15,187 nt of DNA from Stephanodiscus triporus. Lineage: Eukaryota; Bacillariophyta; Thalassiosirophyceae; Thalassiosirales; Thalassiosiraceae. A program made the translations under genes and the position numbers. Of the stretch, positions 1 to 8,098 are shown one piece after another (position 1 is the first letter of the stretch; each line of letters begins with the position of its first letter). The notes under the pieces are model-generated. The model had not been told where the DNA came from. It worked only from the letters and a program-made list of their open reading frames with translations, and did no database searches. The stretch is from contig JALLAZ010000839.1 in NCBI GenBank assembly GCA_036939755.1, forward strand, positions 1 through 15,187, read 5' to 3'.

Positions 1-561
1 TAAAGGTCAAAAAAGTGCTCGTGGGGTCATTTTTTGCCGATGCCCAGACTAAACGTATAATGTTACTATACTATGAATGTAATTGATGATAAAACCTTCT
101 GCAATAGAATAAAGCATCATCTGCTCTTTGTGACCTTCTTGCTGTGAAGAAGAAGCTTGCAGGTATCCTGCGACATCTCTTGGGTGGGTGTGCCATTCAC
201 TGCTTTTGATGAGACGATGATTTTTGAGACATTGCCATTGCCGAATCAGCAAGAACGCTCGGCGCTGCTTGCTGAGTTGAAGGTGACCCTTTGAGCATGT
301 GTCCGCTTACTTGAGTGACAGTGCGGCCCAAGAAACTGGACATAATTTCTTCCGCGGTCTTATGCTTCTTTGGTGGGGAGAAGAAGGGAGTTTTTCGCCC
401 CTGATCAATGCACTGGTCCCGAGAACCACCCCCCACCGCCGCTATTGACAACAATGGATCAGCCAACAAGTGTTGGCTCCCTGATCTATGCTCCTTGGCC
501 TCGGCTGCCAATGGCGACATGAGAAAAAAAGGATCCTCCTCATCACTGTCTGTTGAATAGA

Positions 562-939
562 TGTTGTAACTTTAAGTTACCAACTAAGCCAATACATGTG
601 TATTAGCTTAGTTGGTAATTTAAAGTTACAATAAAGGTGTGTCCTGAGGTTCGGATCCCGGGCTATGTAAATCATGTCACTACTGTCGCTTTCCACATAG
701 CATTGTGCAGCTACTAGGTAGAAGCGCTCAGCCAAAGACGCAGATGTAAGTTGTATCAGCTAAAATAGACTGACCGCATTAGGCGCGACTGATGTGGGGA
801 GTGACAAGGTCCAAAAGAACCTTGGATATACACTTTTGTTGTGACTTTAAGTTACCAACAAACTAATACACCTGAATTAGCTGAGTTGGTAACTTAAAGT
901 TACGTGTATTAGCGTAGTTGGTAACTTAAAGTTACAACA
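562..939. mobile_element. 378-bp MITE with ~35-bp terminal inverted repeats and 5-bp TSD
   Basis: The left end begins TGTTGTAACTTTAAGTTACC and the right end is its reverse complement. The inverted match runs about 35 bp with two mismatches. The element is flanked by ATAGA at 557-561 and 940-944, a perfect 5-bp target duplication. Further copies of the same motif lie inside (inverted at about 599-634, direct from about 835, inverted at about 873-905), so each end can fold on itself. No ORF for a transposase is present, so it is non-autonomous. It lies in the last exon of the surrounding pseudogene, and removing it plus one ATAGA restores an open frame. The superfamily cannot be named from this sequence alone. 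Confidence 0.85.
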
Positions 940-1590
940 ATAGAGCAAGGACTCGTCGATATCTCTGAAAAGTGTTGAGTGGAGGGTATTATGAAAAGAC
1001 AAATATAAAAAGAAGTATATGAGCTTATACTCACCCAAGGTTGTTTCGATAGGCACGCTTCCCTTTGCATGCACTACTTGCATTCAAGATTTTGCGCACA
1101 TCCCTACCAGAAGCCTTCAACTTTGTTGTGATGGTAGAAGCCCTTTGCGCCGCGTGCATTTCCTCCTCACTTCAAAATTGCTTGCGAGACATGAATGTGG
1201 CGGCAGCAGACATCACATTTTCATCGTCGACTTCCAAGGATGACTTCTTGAGAGACGCGATCCCATCCTGAATCGATGACTTGATGATGGTCTCAAGGGA
1301 TTCCCTCATTCGAGTGTCGGAGCTGGCTTGCTTTGCCCTGGCCTTCATCTCTGTCCTTTCACCACGCTTAACTGCCAACTTGTCGATGTCCTTCATCGTA
1401 AAAACACCAGCCTGACACTGACACATTCACGTCGTACAGTCTGGCTTGTTCTCAACAATATCAACACATCCCCTGGCCTTGCAATCCTTGCAAGTGGAGC
1501 TTGCAATATCTCCGCGGTACGTCCTCATTGGAGGACAGGCACAAGCAAATGCATCTCTGGGTACCCCATCTTCTGAGACTTCTTTGCATC

Positions 1591-1614
1591 CCCCTTCCCC
1601 TTCCCCTTCCCCTT
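1591..1614. repeat. (CCCCTT)4 hexanucleotide repeat
   Basis: Four perfect CCCCTT units. On the minus strand they encode alternating Lys-Gly inside the pseudogene's Lys-rich segment, so the repeat is part of former coding sequence. Confidence 0.85.
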
Positions 1615-2762
1615 TGTCTTCTCATACTCCTTTACCTTCTGTAAGAAATCGTGCTCATACTCATTCTGTTGCTTTTTGATCTCCTTTGGATTGTCCATTT
1701 TGACGACAGTGCCCTTGCAATGGCAAAGAGGGCAGTGAAAATCGGCAACCTGGACAGACAGAGAATTTGACAAACACAATACAGTGAGTAAATGACCCCA
1801 TTGAGATACAATGCAATCATAATAATCTTACCTTTTTTGGGTTGAACACAAAATCAGGTGGAAGGGCCTTGCATGATTTAGTTGCCTTCCTTGTCGCCTT
1901 GGTTGCCGAGCGCTGCCTTTCTCCATCAAGCGCAATCTCCTGCATGAAGAATAAAAACATGATGCTCAACGCCTCCATCTTGGAGTTAGGCTTGCCACGC
2001 CCTGTGCAAGCCTCAAGGTGCTCAGTCACAAACTTCTCCATGATATAGATGGGGCCTGCAATGTCTTGGAGCTTCCATTGACTTCTTTCCATCAAGTTCT
2101 GGCAGTACGTCAAAAAATGCGCTCGACGCATCTGGGGGGGGAGTCGCCCAATACCACGCTCTTGTCAACGCTCAAAACATCATAGAAAATCTGGATTTTG
2201 GGAGACTTTTTGTACTTGCGGCTGCATTTGTTCGAGTTGATGAATAGATGAGAGAAACACTTGGAGAGGTCAAGCAAAGAGTCATCTGTGGGATCAGGAC
2301 TTGGAAACTCCCCAAATTAGGAGTACTCATCCTCATCACCCACATCAACATCAATGACGCCGCCCGCGGCAGCAGCAAATGAAGCAGATGAAGTGGCGAC
2401 AGTAAGAGAAGGCACGCCTTGGGGGGAGATGTTGCCGTTCGTCCATCCGACCCCAGGTATGGCGGCAGTGGCGTCGGCGGCGGCAAAGGTCGTCACTTAC
2501 CTTCCCCCTGCCCCTGCCACACGGCGGGCAGCAGCAGCTGAGCCGGCGCCGTCGGATGAGGCACCAGATGCCGCGCGTCGAGGGAGGCGGCAAGGGAGTT
2601 CTGCTGCTTGTCCAAGGAGCAAGAGGGGCGCACTGAGGCTAGGCGGTGGGCTTTGTCCATGGTCTCTTTTTATCTCTCTTTTTTTTACTCTCACGCGCTC
2701 CCCTTTTTTTGGCCCCTTGTGAGGGAACAAAGAACATACCAAGTTCTACACAATCTCTACAC

Positions 2763-2850
2763 AAAGTGTTAGCAAAGTGTTAGCAAAGTGTTAGCAAAGT
2801 GTTAGCAAAGTGTTAGCAAAGTAGTTTGAAAGTGTTACCGAAGTGTTAGC
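2763..2850. repeat. 11-bp minisatellite, 8 units
   Basis: Five perfect AAAGTGTTAGC units (2763-2817) are followed by three diverged units in the same 11-bp register (2818-2850). The array lies about 100 bp upstream of the minus-strand pseudogene start at 2660, in its former promoter or 5' UTR, and between it and the 3' end of the lyase gene. Perfect units at one side and diverged units at the other suggest one-sided expansion. Confidence 0.95.
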
Positions 2851-3013
2851 AAACTCCCCGGTCAATTGTTATGTTAGCCGTAGTACTACACTCTAACAGC
2901 AAACGTGTTGGTGCACTAGGTAAAACCACAGAATCATTACTAAATGAATGATATCTATGAGCGACTGGACGAAGTGAGATTAGGTACGATATCCTCTTTT
3001 TAGGTATGATTCA

Positions 3014-4223
3014 TCAACACTTATAATGTTCTTCCTCTTTTGCATACTTTGTAAACCCGACAACATCCTTCGTCTCAGAGAATGATAATATCTTGTCGTA
3101 TGTAGGCTTTCCCTCCTTTATCAAATTCAGTGATTCTTTCATGGCCTTTATTGATGCACTCAAAAGAGTCAATGGGTATGCAGCCATTGTGTATCCCATT
3201 TTTTGCAGTTCCACGGGAGGTAGGATTGGTGTGGAGCCGTACTCAAGCATGTTTGCTAGTTTTGGCCCGGATACTCGTTGGCAATACTCTTCCATTTGTG
3301 CGACGGATTGTGGCGCCTCCAAGAAAGTCATATCACACCCCACCTCTCGGAACGCGATGCATCGTTGGATAGCATCCTCTTTTTCAATTCAAATCAGGCA
3401 AAAAAATACCCCCAGGAAGACTTGTTACTTGCTATCTGTTCAAAAGTGTGCGTGTGGGACAAAAGATGCAGCGATCTCACCGAACCCATCGGTAACAAGT
3501 GAATCTGTTCGTGCTAAAATCAAAGGTCCCGCTCCCTGTCCAAATAAAGCTTCGTATTCATCCCTGGAGATTCCTTTTCCGCATGAGAATAACGCGGCTA
3601 TACGGCTTTGAAAATTTTGATAGGCAATCAATTCATCCTCACCTAGCATCGCATGCGGCTTGAACTCGTTTCACGGCCTCGGCGAATGGTACAACAGACT
3701 TGCCGGCGACGTGTCCACATCTCTTGGGAGCTACTTGATCCTCAATCATAATACCCGCCATACCCGCCCTTGCATAACCAAAGACGGTTCGTTTGACGTT
3801 TATTGCATTGCCATATCCCGTGTCTCCATCGGCAATGCACGGTATGGCAATCGGTTGACTGCCTTCTTTTGCGTCACCATACTTGGCCCGTTCCAGAGCT
3901 GCGCTGGAAAGCCCTTCCGCGACCGAGTTTGCCGCGGACAACATCTCGTTGAATGATACAAGCTGAGCGTCGGGGTAACCGCTGGCGCCACTCACGCCGA
4001 ATCCCGTCATGAAGGTGGCATTGAAACCAGAGAGGCCGACGAGGCGGGCAGTCAATCCATCATAACAACAGGGCAATAACAAGATCGGAGCCTCGCCATT
4101 GTCAGTTGCTTGAAGGAGGCGTCGAAGTCTCTCTGGCGGCGGACAACCAAATGAGGCGGCTGGTGCTGGCGCATACAGTAAAACTCCTGCAATTAGGACA
4201 TGCACTGCCCGTACATACACCAT
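3014..4223 (-). CDS. isocitrate lyase/PEP mutase superfamily enzyme (2-methylisocitrate lyase-like), signal peptide, 3 exons
   Basis: Exons are 4223-3643, 3563-3481 and 3378-3014, with introns 3642-3564 (79 bp, GTGAGG...CCAG) and 3480-3379 (102 bp, GTGAGA...AAAG). They join in frame to 342 residues. Conserved blocks: CIADGDTGYGN (129-139, Asp residues for Mg2+), GIMIEDQ (157-163), PKRCGH (166-171, Cys169 as candidate catalytic acid), LILARTDS in exon 2 and TFLEAPQS in exon 3. The Cys loop is typical of C-C lyases (isocitrate, 2-methylisocitrate, petal-death-protein type). The first 24 residues form a hydrophobic signal peptide ending PAASFG; a Phe after the predicted cleavage point resembles the diatom ASAFAP plastid-import motif. 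The following transit-like stretch is short, so plastid versus secretory location is inference. The start has a CACCATGG context. It is divergent from eS26. The exact substrate is not determined. Confidence 0.88.
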
Positions 4224-4752
4224 GGTGCAGAGAGCAACCGATGCAGGGTGCAGGGTGCGCGGGGGCGGGCGTCAGTTTGGAGTGGTGTCAGATTCCTCTT
4301 TCCCGCCGAAAGATAAGAGGTGTAGTAGTAGAGTAGGTAAAACTTACGTATCGTATGACATTCACGTCTCCTCACACTTACCGCTCACTAAACTCTCTGG
4401 AATTCATACGTACCAAAGGCACAGCAACACACGAACTTTGGTCTGGCCGCTCTGCGGGGTCCCCCCTCAGCATAACCCTCAAACGACGACGATACTCGCA
4501 CGTGGGGACTAACAGTGCCGATCAAGGTGGGTAAACTCCAAGCGGCGAGGGCGGCGATGGCCGATGGCGACGACAACGGCTGCTAGGGCGTGATCTTGAT
4601 ATTGCATCGTGATCGAAGTCATGGCATAGCTGGATAATTGGTGTTTGTCGTCGCCTCTCGAAATTATTGTCACATGCCATGTGCGTGTCTGCAGCTCACG
4701 TTTTTTGTTCCTTCTCCTCTCTGACCAATTGCAGTTAATTCATTGAAACACC
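4224..4752. promoter_or_regulatory. shared 529-bp divergent upstream region of the lyase and eS26 genes
   Basis: No convincing gene lies here; short ORFs on both strands look like chance. The two flanking genes start at its edges and point outward, so it must hold both promoters. Just before eS26 there is a CCAAT motif and a pyrimidine-rich tract ending CAATTGCAG at about 4734. With a GTGGGT at about 4527 this could be a 5' UTR intron of the ribosomal gene. No TATA box is obvious. Confidence 0.5.
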
Positions 4753-5224
4753 ATGCCTGTTAAGAGACGCAACCACGGAAGGAATAAGCACGGGCGTGGA
4801 CACGTCAAGCGTGTTAGGTAAGTTCTCTGGAGATGTTGGATGGGTTCGGTTTGCTCAACAGTTGGACACGACCGTTACGTCATGGTGTTTACTCTATCTG
4901 AGTCGATTCTTCATTCATTTTCCCTCAAATCGATTCAATATATATTTTTTGGCATTAAATTCGAATAGATGTGCATCAACCGGCAAAGCCATCCCGAAGG
5001 ATAAGGCCATCAAGCGCTTCATCGTCCGCAACATCGTCGACGCCTCGTCGCTCAGAGATATCAAGGAAGCCTCTGCATACCAGGAATACCAGCTTCCTAA
5101 ACTCTACCTTAAGATGTACTACTGTGTCGAGGCAGCCGTCCATCAGCGTATCGTGCGTGGTCGTTCCAAGGAGGCTCGTAAGATCCGTACCCCTCCAGAA
5201 AGGAAGTTTGTACGCAAGGCTTAA
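4753..5224 (+). CDS. RPS26: 40S ribosomal protein eS26, two exons, two zinc cysteines missing
   Basis: Exon 1 is 4753-4817 and exon 2 is 4969-5224, around a 151-bp intron (GTAAGT...ATAG) that splits an Arg codon. The 106-residue product starts [19 protein letters not shown] and carries the family blocks PKDKAIKRF (31-39), RNIV, EAS, LPKLY and ARKIRTPP. eS26 sits at the mRNA exit site of the small ribosomal subunit. In human and plant proteins four cysteines (positions 23, 26, 74, 77) bind zinc. Here Cys23 and Cys74 remain, but position 26 is Thr and 77 is Ala; the extra Cys at 29 in the human protein is also Ala. The C-terminal tail is slightly shorter than in animals. An intron after the first ~21 codons fits a ribosomal-protein gene. 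Identity is sure; loss of zinc binding is inferred. Confidence 0.96.
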
Positions 5225-5495
5225 ATACTGGAATGATTGAAGTAGTGTTTATCGCTTTTATACCACGGCTTTTCCAGTTATGTCTGCAGATCATACATTC
5301 CATTAAATAACATTTAGCCATGATGTAAGCGTATCAAAGTAATGAAATATTTCCTTTTTACTCAAGAGAAATACACTTTGTATTGGCAGCTCCCAGATTA
5401 AAAAATAACTTCATGTCAAAAAAACTTATCACAGTTGTCATTACTGGTCCGTTGCGATCCATTCAAGGCATCCTGAACCAATGCTGGTGTAGCAG
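5225..5495. other. 3' flank of eS26, no gene seen
   Basis: AT-rich sequence after the eS26 stop. It probably holds the 3' UTR, with AT-rich candidates for polyadenylation near 5300-5350. No ORF, RNA gene or repeat could be supported. Confidence 0.4.
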
Positions 5496-5780
5496 TCACT
5501 GAGGTATGACTTCATGGTTCCAACTTGGCGAAGTTGGAAGTCTGTGGGAACATGGTGGCCAAGTTGTTATGTCCGTCAAAAAGAAGTTGATCTGTCCCAG
5601 CACACTTTTCTGCAAGAGACACAACACCCCTGATGCCATTTTGTACAACTCAATTTGGGATTGGCAGTACATCTTGACAATTTGGTAGAGGTCAGACTCC
5701 ATCACAAAGTTGAGCTCGTCCAAAAGGGTGCTGTTCGGAGCACTCCAAGTCCAAGCATCAGTGGCAGCAACTGGACTGGC
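5496..5780 (-). pseudogene. coding-like fragment, unknown protein
   Basis: An open minus-strand frame of about 94 codons after a TAG at the upstream side. It contains an ordinary-looking protein stretch (LLDELNFVMESDLYQIVKMY) with balanced composition. The first in-frame ATG gives 75 residues. There is no clear start context, no recognisable domain and no partner exon, so this is probably a remnant of a duplicated gene, or chance. Confidence 0.25.
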
Positions 5781-6203
5781 CTATCCCTCGGCCCTCGGCC
5801 TCGGCACTGCTAAAGTATGGGAGGATTGATGCAGATGACATTGTTTTATGATAGTATTGCTTAGAATTAGAATGTTTATGAATTTCCAGTCTGGTCAGGA
5901 CTTTACAGAACGAGCACTAAATTCCTCTTAGAGCTAAGATGTATTTTTAGTGAAGGACAGCCCAAGGTTTGTCTATTGCAAATATTATTGGGGAGGCTTC
6001 CCAAGGCCAAGGGAAAAAATCCCAAAGAAAATTGACCAAAATTGACCTATCTTGTTCATCACAATCACGTACAGTACCCTAAGGTAGGAGTGGTTCACAC
6101 ATGTGTAAGTCTATGACTCCGTTCAAAAATATACAACAAACCAACACCAACAGCTCTGTTTTGTTCTTGCTACTTTTCCTCACCCTCACCCTCATCAGTG
6201 GTA
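5781..6203. other. intergenic, nothing recognised
   Basis: No ORF of note on either strand. The stretch 6150-6200 is rich in CTCACCCTC-type pyrimidine repeats. No gene, RNA or mobile element can be supported. Confidence 0.4.
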
Positions 6204-6571
6204 TCAGATCAGGAGAGCCCCACTTCCTAGACAGATCTTGCAAACTGTAGAAAACAGAAACCTTGTCTTGCAGTTACATACGCATCTCAGTTTGCTCTTG
6301 AAATTGATGATCTTCTTGTGCCGGTGATTGCTGGTGAAGTTTTGGCTTTGGTCGATGGCCACCATACGTTTGACAGTGCACCAAGGATATTATTTCTTTG
6401 TCTTGCTGAAGGTTCAGGTTTACTTTGCCGGCCAACTCCATCTGTTTGGATATTGTCTTGGGCGGTACTAATTAGTACTCGCTTTGCCAAGCCATGTTGG
6501 CATGGGTATTTGGATGCACTCTTCAAAGAATCAACCCACCCCTCAACAATGGTCTTGCCGACCCACGACAT
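6204..6571 (-). pseudogene. Cys-rich coding scraps, possibly transposase-derived
   Basis: Two minus-strand frames look like protein debris. One (6571-6287) starts MSWVGKTIVEGWVDSL and directly follows a TAG that ends another open frame, as if a single sequence had gained a stop. The other (6388-6204, about 61 codons) is basic and ends with CVCNCK then CKICLG, a C-x-C...C-x2-C arrangement like a small zinc finger. Such a Cys-rich tail occurs at the C-terminus of some transposases (piggyBac type), but no catalytic region is visible, so that label is a guess. Confidence 0.25.
6465..6478. repeat. perfect 14-bp palindrome, copy 1
   Basis: GTACTAATTAGTAC is its own reverse complement. With one base on each side it is identical to a second copy at 7496-7509 (shared 16-mer). 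Confidence 0.9.
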
Positions 6572-6721
6572 CTATTCGCGGATCATGTGATACTCATGGT
6601 CGGCGAAGATATCATCGATCGTGCATGGCCTCTCGGCAGTTATCAGTTTATTGTTTGTGTTTGTTGTGATTTGTGTTTTTGCTAGGTAAAAGCTAGTTAA
6701 AGCTAGCGAAATCGCACACAT

Positions 6722-6774
6722 CGACCATAGTGGCCGCCGTTGTCCTACGGCCGCCATTGTTCCCCACTCCTGGC
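6722..6774 (+). repeat. ~53-bp direct repeat, copy 1
   Basis: Matches 7158-7210 in the same orientation with no length change and roughly nine differences by eye. Shared cores include GTGGCCGCCGT and CCCCACTCCTGGC. Confidence 0.75.
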
Positions 6775-7157
6775 GCCGCCGCATCCGACAATCAGCCAAC
6801 ATGTTGGGCGACTGTTTTATGCAGCTGCGCCATTAGTGGGGCACCATGGCAGCCGTGATTGACCATTCAGGTCACGACACGTCAACGGTCTTTTTATTGT
6901 TGTGGGTTGTGTCCTTCGTAGGAATACGTAGGCTACATACTGGAAAATCGGCAATATTCTCCCAAAGAGTGTGGAAGAGCATCCTTGCCGGCATCGGAGC
7001 TGTCGGCTTGGCAGCCTCCACACCAAATTGGTTGCTTCTTTGCATCCACTGATTCGAGACATCATGGTGGCATAATACGTATTGGTGATGTAGGCGCAGA
7101 TGGCGAAATAGGATTAGGAGGAGAGGTTTTCTGCTTGATGCGATTTCTGGCATCGAT

Positions 7158-7210
7158 CGATCATGGTGGCCGCCGTCGTCCTACGACCGCCACAGGGCCC
7201 CACTCCTGGC
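7158..7210 (+). repeat. ~53-bp direct repeat, copy 2
   Basis: Second copy of the sequence at 6722-6774, 436 bp downstream. Confidence 0.75.
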
Positions 7211-7495
7211 TTTTGAGCATATAGCAATCAACAAACATACTATGCGACAGGACTACGTTGTTAAAACTAGAAAAAGTTATCATTAATTATGTTTATTAGC
7301 TACTCTAAGGCACGACGTGTCGACAAATCGTCGTTCGTGATGTTCACCGGTTGCAATGGCCGTACCGCCGATGCAGAGCATCAGCGGTGGCAACAACGGC
7401 ACATATAAATCGTATATATCCACACTCATGGACTGTATGCTTGGATATCGGCAAGTCGGCCAAGTTAGCAACCTCAATTAGTTGATTGTAGTAGG

Positions 7496-7509
7496 GTACT
7501 AATTAGTAC
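7496..7509. repeat. perfect 14-bp palindrome, copy 2
   Basis: Identical to 6465-6478, including one flanking base on each side. Confidence 0.9.
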
Positions 7510-7640
7510 TGAGATCAAAGGAAATTGCCTGAACTACTACTCCTATTTACCGAGGATGGGCAGGGCGACGTTGTGCCCGTTTCTGCTGATGAATGGCCAG
7601 CGGGGGTAGGTGTAGGGATCAGGAACAACGATGGCGACGC

Positions 7641-7859
7641 GGAGAATTATTACCGTTTTCTTGGGACCATGGCCACCCCCGGGGTTTCTGCTTTTCAATT
7701 TTTTCTACGTGCGCGCCACACAAAACACACGTCAAGTTGCGCGGCAGCCCTGCTTTCTTTTTGTTTTGTGTGTGTGTTTTGTGTGGTGCGCACGTAAAAA
7801 AAATGAAAAGAAGAAACCCCGGGGGTTGCCATGGTCCCGAGAAAACCATAATAGCTCCT
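7641..7859. mobile_element. long foldback element (hairpin MITE candidate)
   Basis: The arm 7660-7730 is the reverse complement of 7772-7841 with about six differences including one gap. Weaker pairing extends outward to about 7641 and 7859. The loop is only about 40 bp, so transcription would give a stem of 70 bp or more. The arms hold CCATGG and CCCCCGGGG near their outer parts and ACGTGCGC with CACACAAAACACAC near the loop. No target duplication could be fixed because the outer ends are diverged. Confidence 0.75.
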
Positions 7860-7934
7860 CTGCGCACTTTGATGGCTGCGGGATGCTCACAAGATTTATT
7901 AGCTAGTAAGAGTAAATTATTTTTAAAAAAATGG

Positions 7935-8098
7935 TTACCAGAAGTACTCATGCCTTGCCACAAGTACTCATGCCTACGTAGATTTGCCAGAAGTACTCAT
8001 GCAAATATTGATTCCTACAATGTAGAATTTGCCAGAATGACTCATGCAAAAAAATTGCCAGAAGTACTTGTTCCTTGCCAGAAGCAGAAGTTCATGCA
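7935..8098 (+). repeat. six irregularly spaced copies of a ~19-bp motif
   Basis: Motif TTGCCAGAAGTACTCATGC starts at 7935, 7955, 7984, 8029, 8055 and 8075 with 1-6 differences per copy. Starts are 20, 29, 45, 26 and 20 bp apart, so it is not a simple tandem array. All copies have the same orientation. The cluster lies about 0.5-0.7 kb upstream of the ketoacyl synthase. Confidence 0.8.

Larger units (their letters stand above)
197..2660 (-). pseudogene. decayed multi-exon gene for a Cys- and Lys-rich protein, interrupted by a MITE
   Basis: Read on the minus strand from an ATG at 2660 to a stop at 197. Coding-like segments include an Ala-rich acidic stretch ending near 2320, a Lys/Cys-containing stretch (2316-2144), the block 2131-1832, a metal-binding-looking segment with FHCPLCHCKG (from 1749), a Lys-Gly run, a second Cys cluster (about 1540-1390), a charged helical block (to 1035) and an acidic DSDEEDPFF tail (964-197). 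Two introns look intact: 1831-1750 (82 bp, GTAAGA...CCAG) and 1034-965 (70 bp, GTGAGT...TCAG), both keeping frame. Lesions seen: in-frame stops at 2319-2317, 1429-1427 and 1174-1172, a frameshift at the G8 run 2134-2141, another near 1530-1560, an unresolved frame change near 2510, and a MITE at 562-939. I do not recognise the protein; Cys spacing suggests zinc binding (inference). Intact splice sites and long readable frames suggest fairly recent loss. Some lesions could be sequencing errors. Confidence 0.6.
6572..7495. other. gene-poor repeat region
   Basis: Several overlapping ORFs of 60-93 codons occur on both strands, but none shows a domain or continues through a plausible splice. The region holds two copies of a ~53-bp sequence and lies between the two 14-bp palindromes. 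It looks like old, diverged repeat or gene debris. Confidence 0.4.

Noticed and set aside
590..670. tRNA gene suggested by A- and B-box-like strings
   Set aside because: The acceptor and T stems do not pair properly and B-box position 7 is wrong. It is kept only as a finding about the MITE.
2354..2722. 122-codon plus-strand Ala-rich ORF
   Set aside because: It is antisense to the first exon of the pseudogene. The minus strand better fits the downstream coding frames and intron orientation.
3093..3611. 172-codon plus-strand ORF
   Set aside because: It is antisense to the lyase exons and both introns, with no family features.
7935..8098. CRISPR-like array
   Set aside because: Repeats are degenerate, spacing is irregular and some copies are nearly adjacent. 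The context is a eukaryotic nuclear genome without cas genes.
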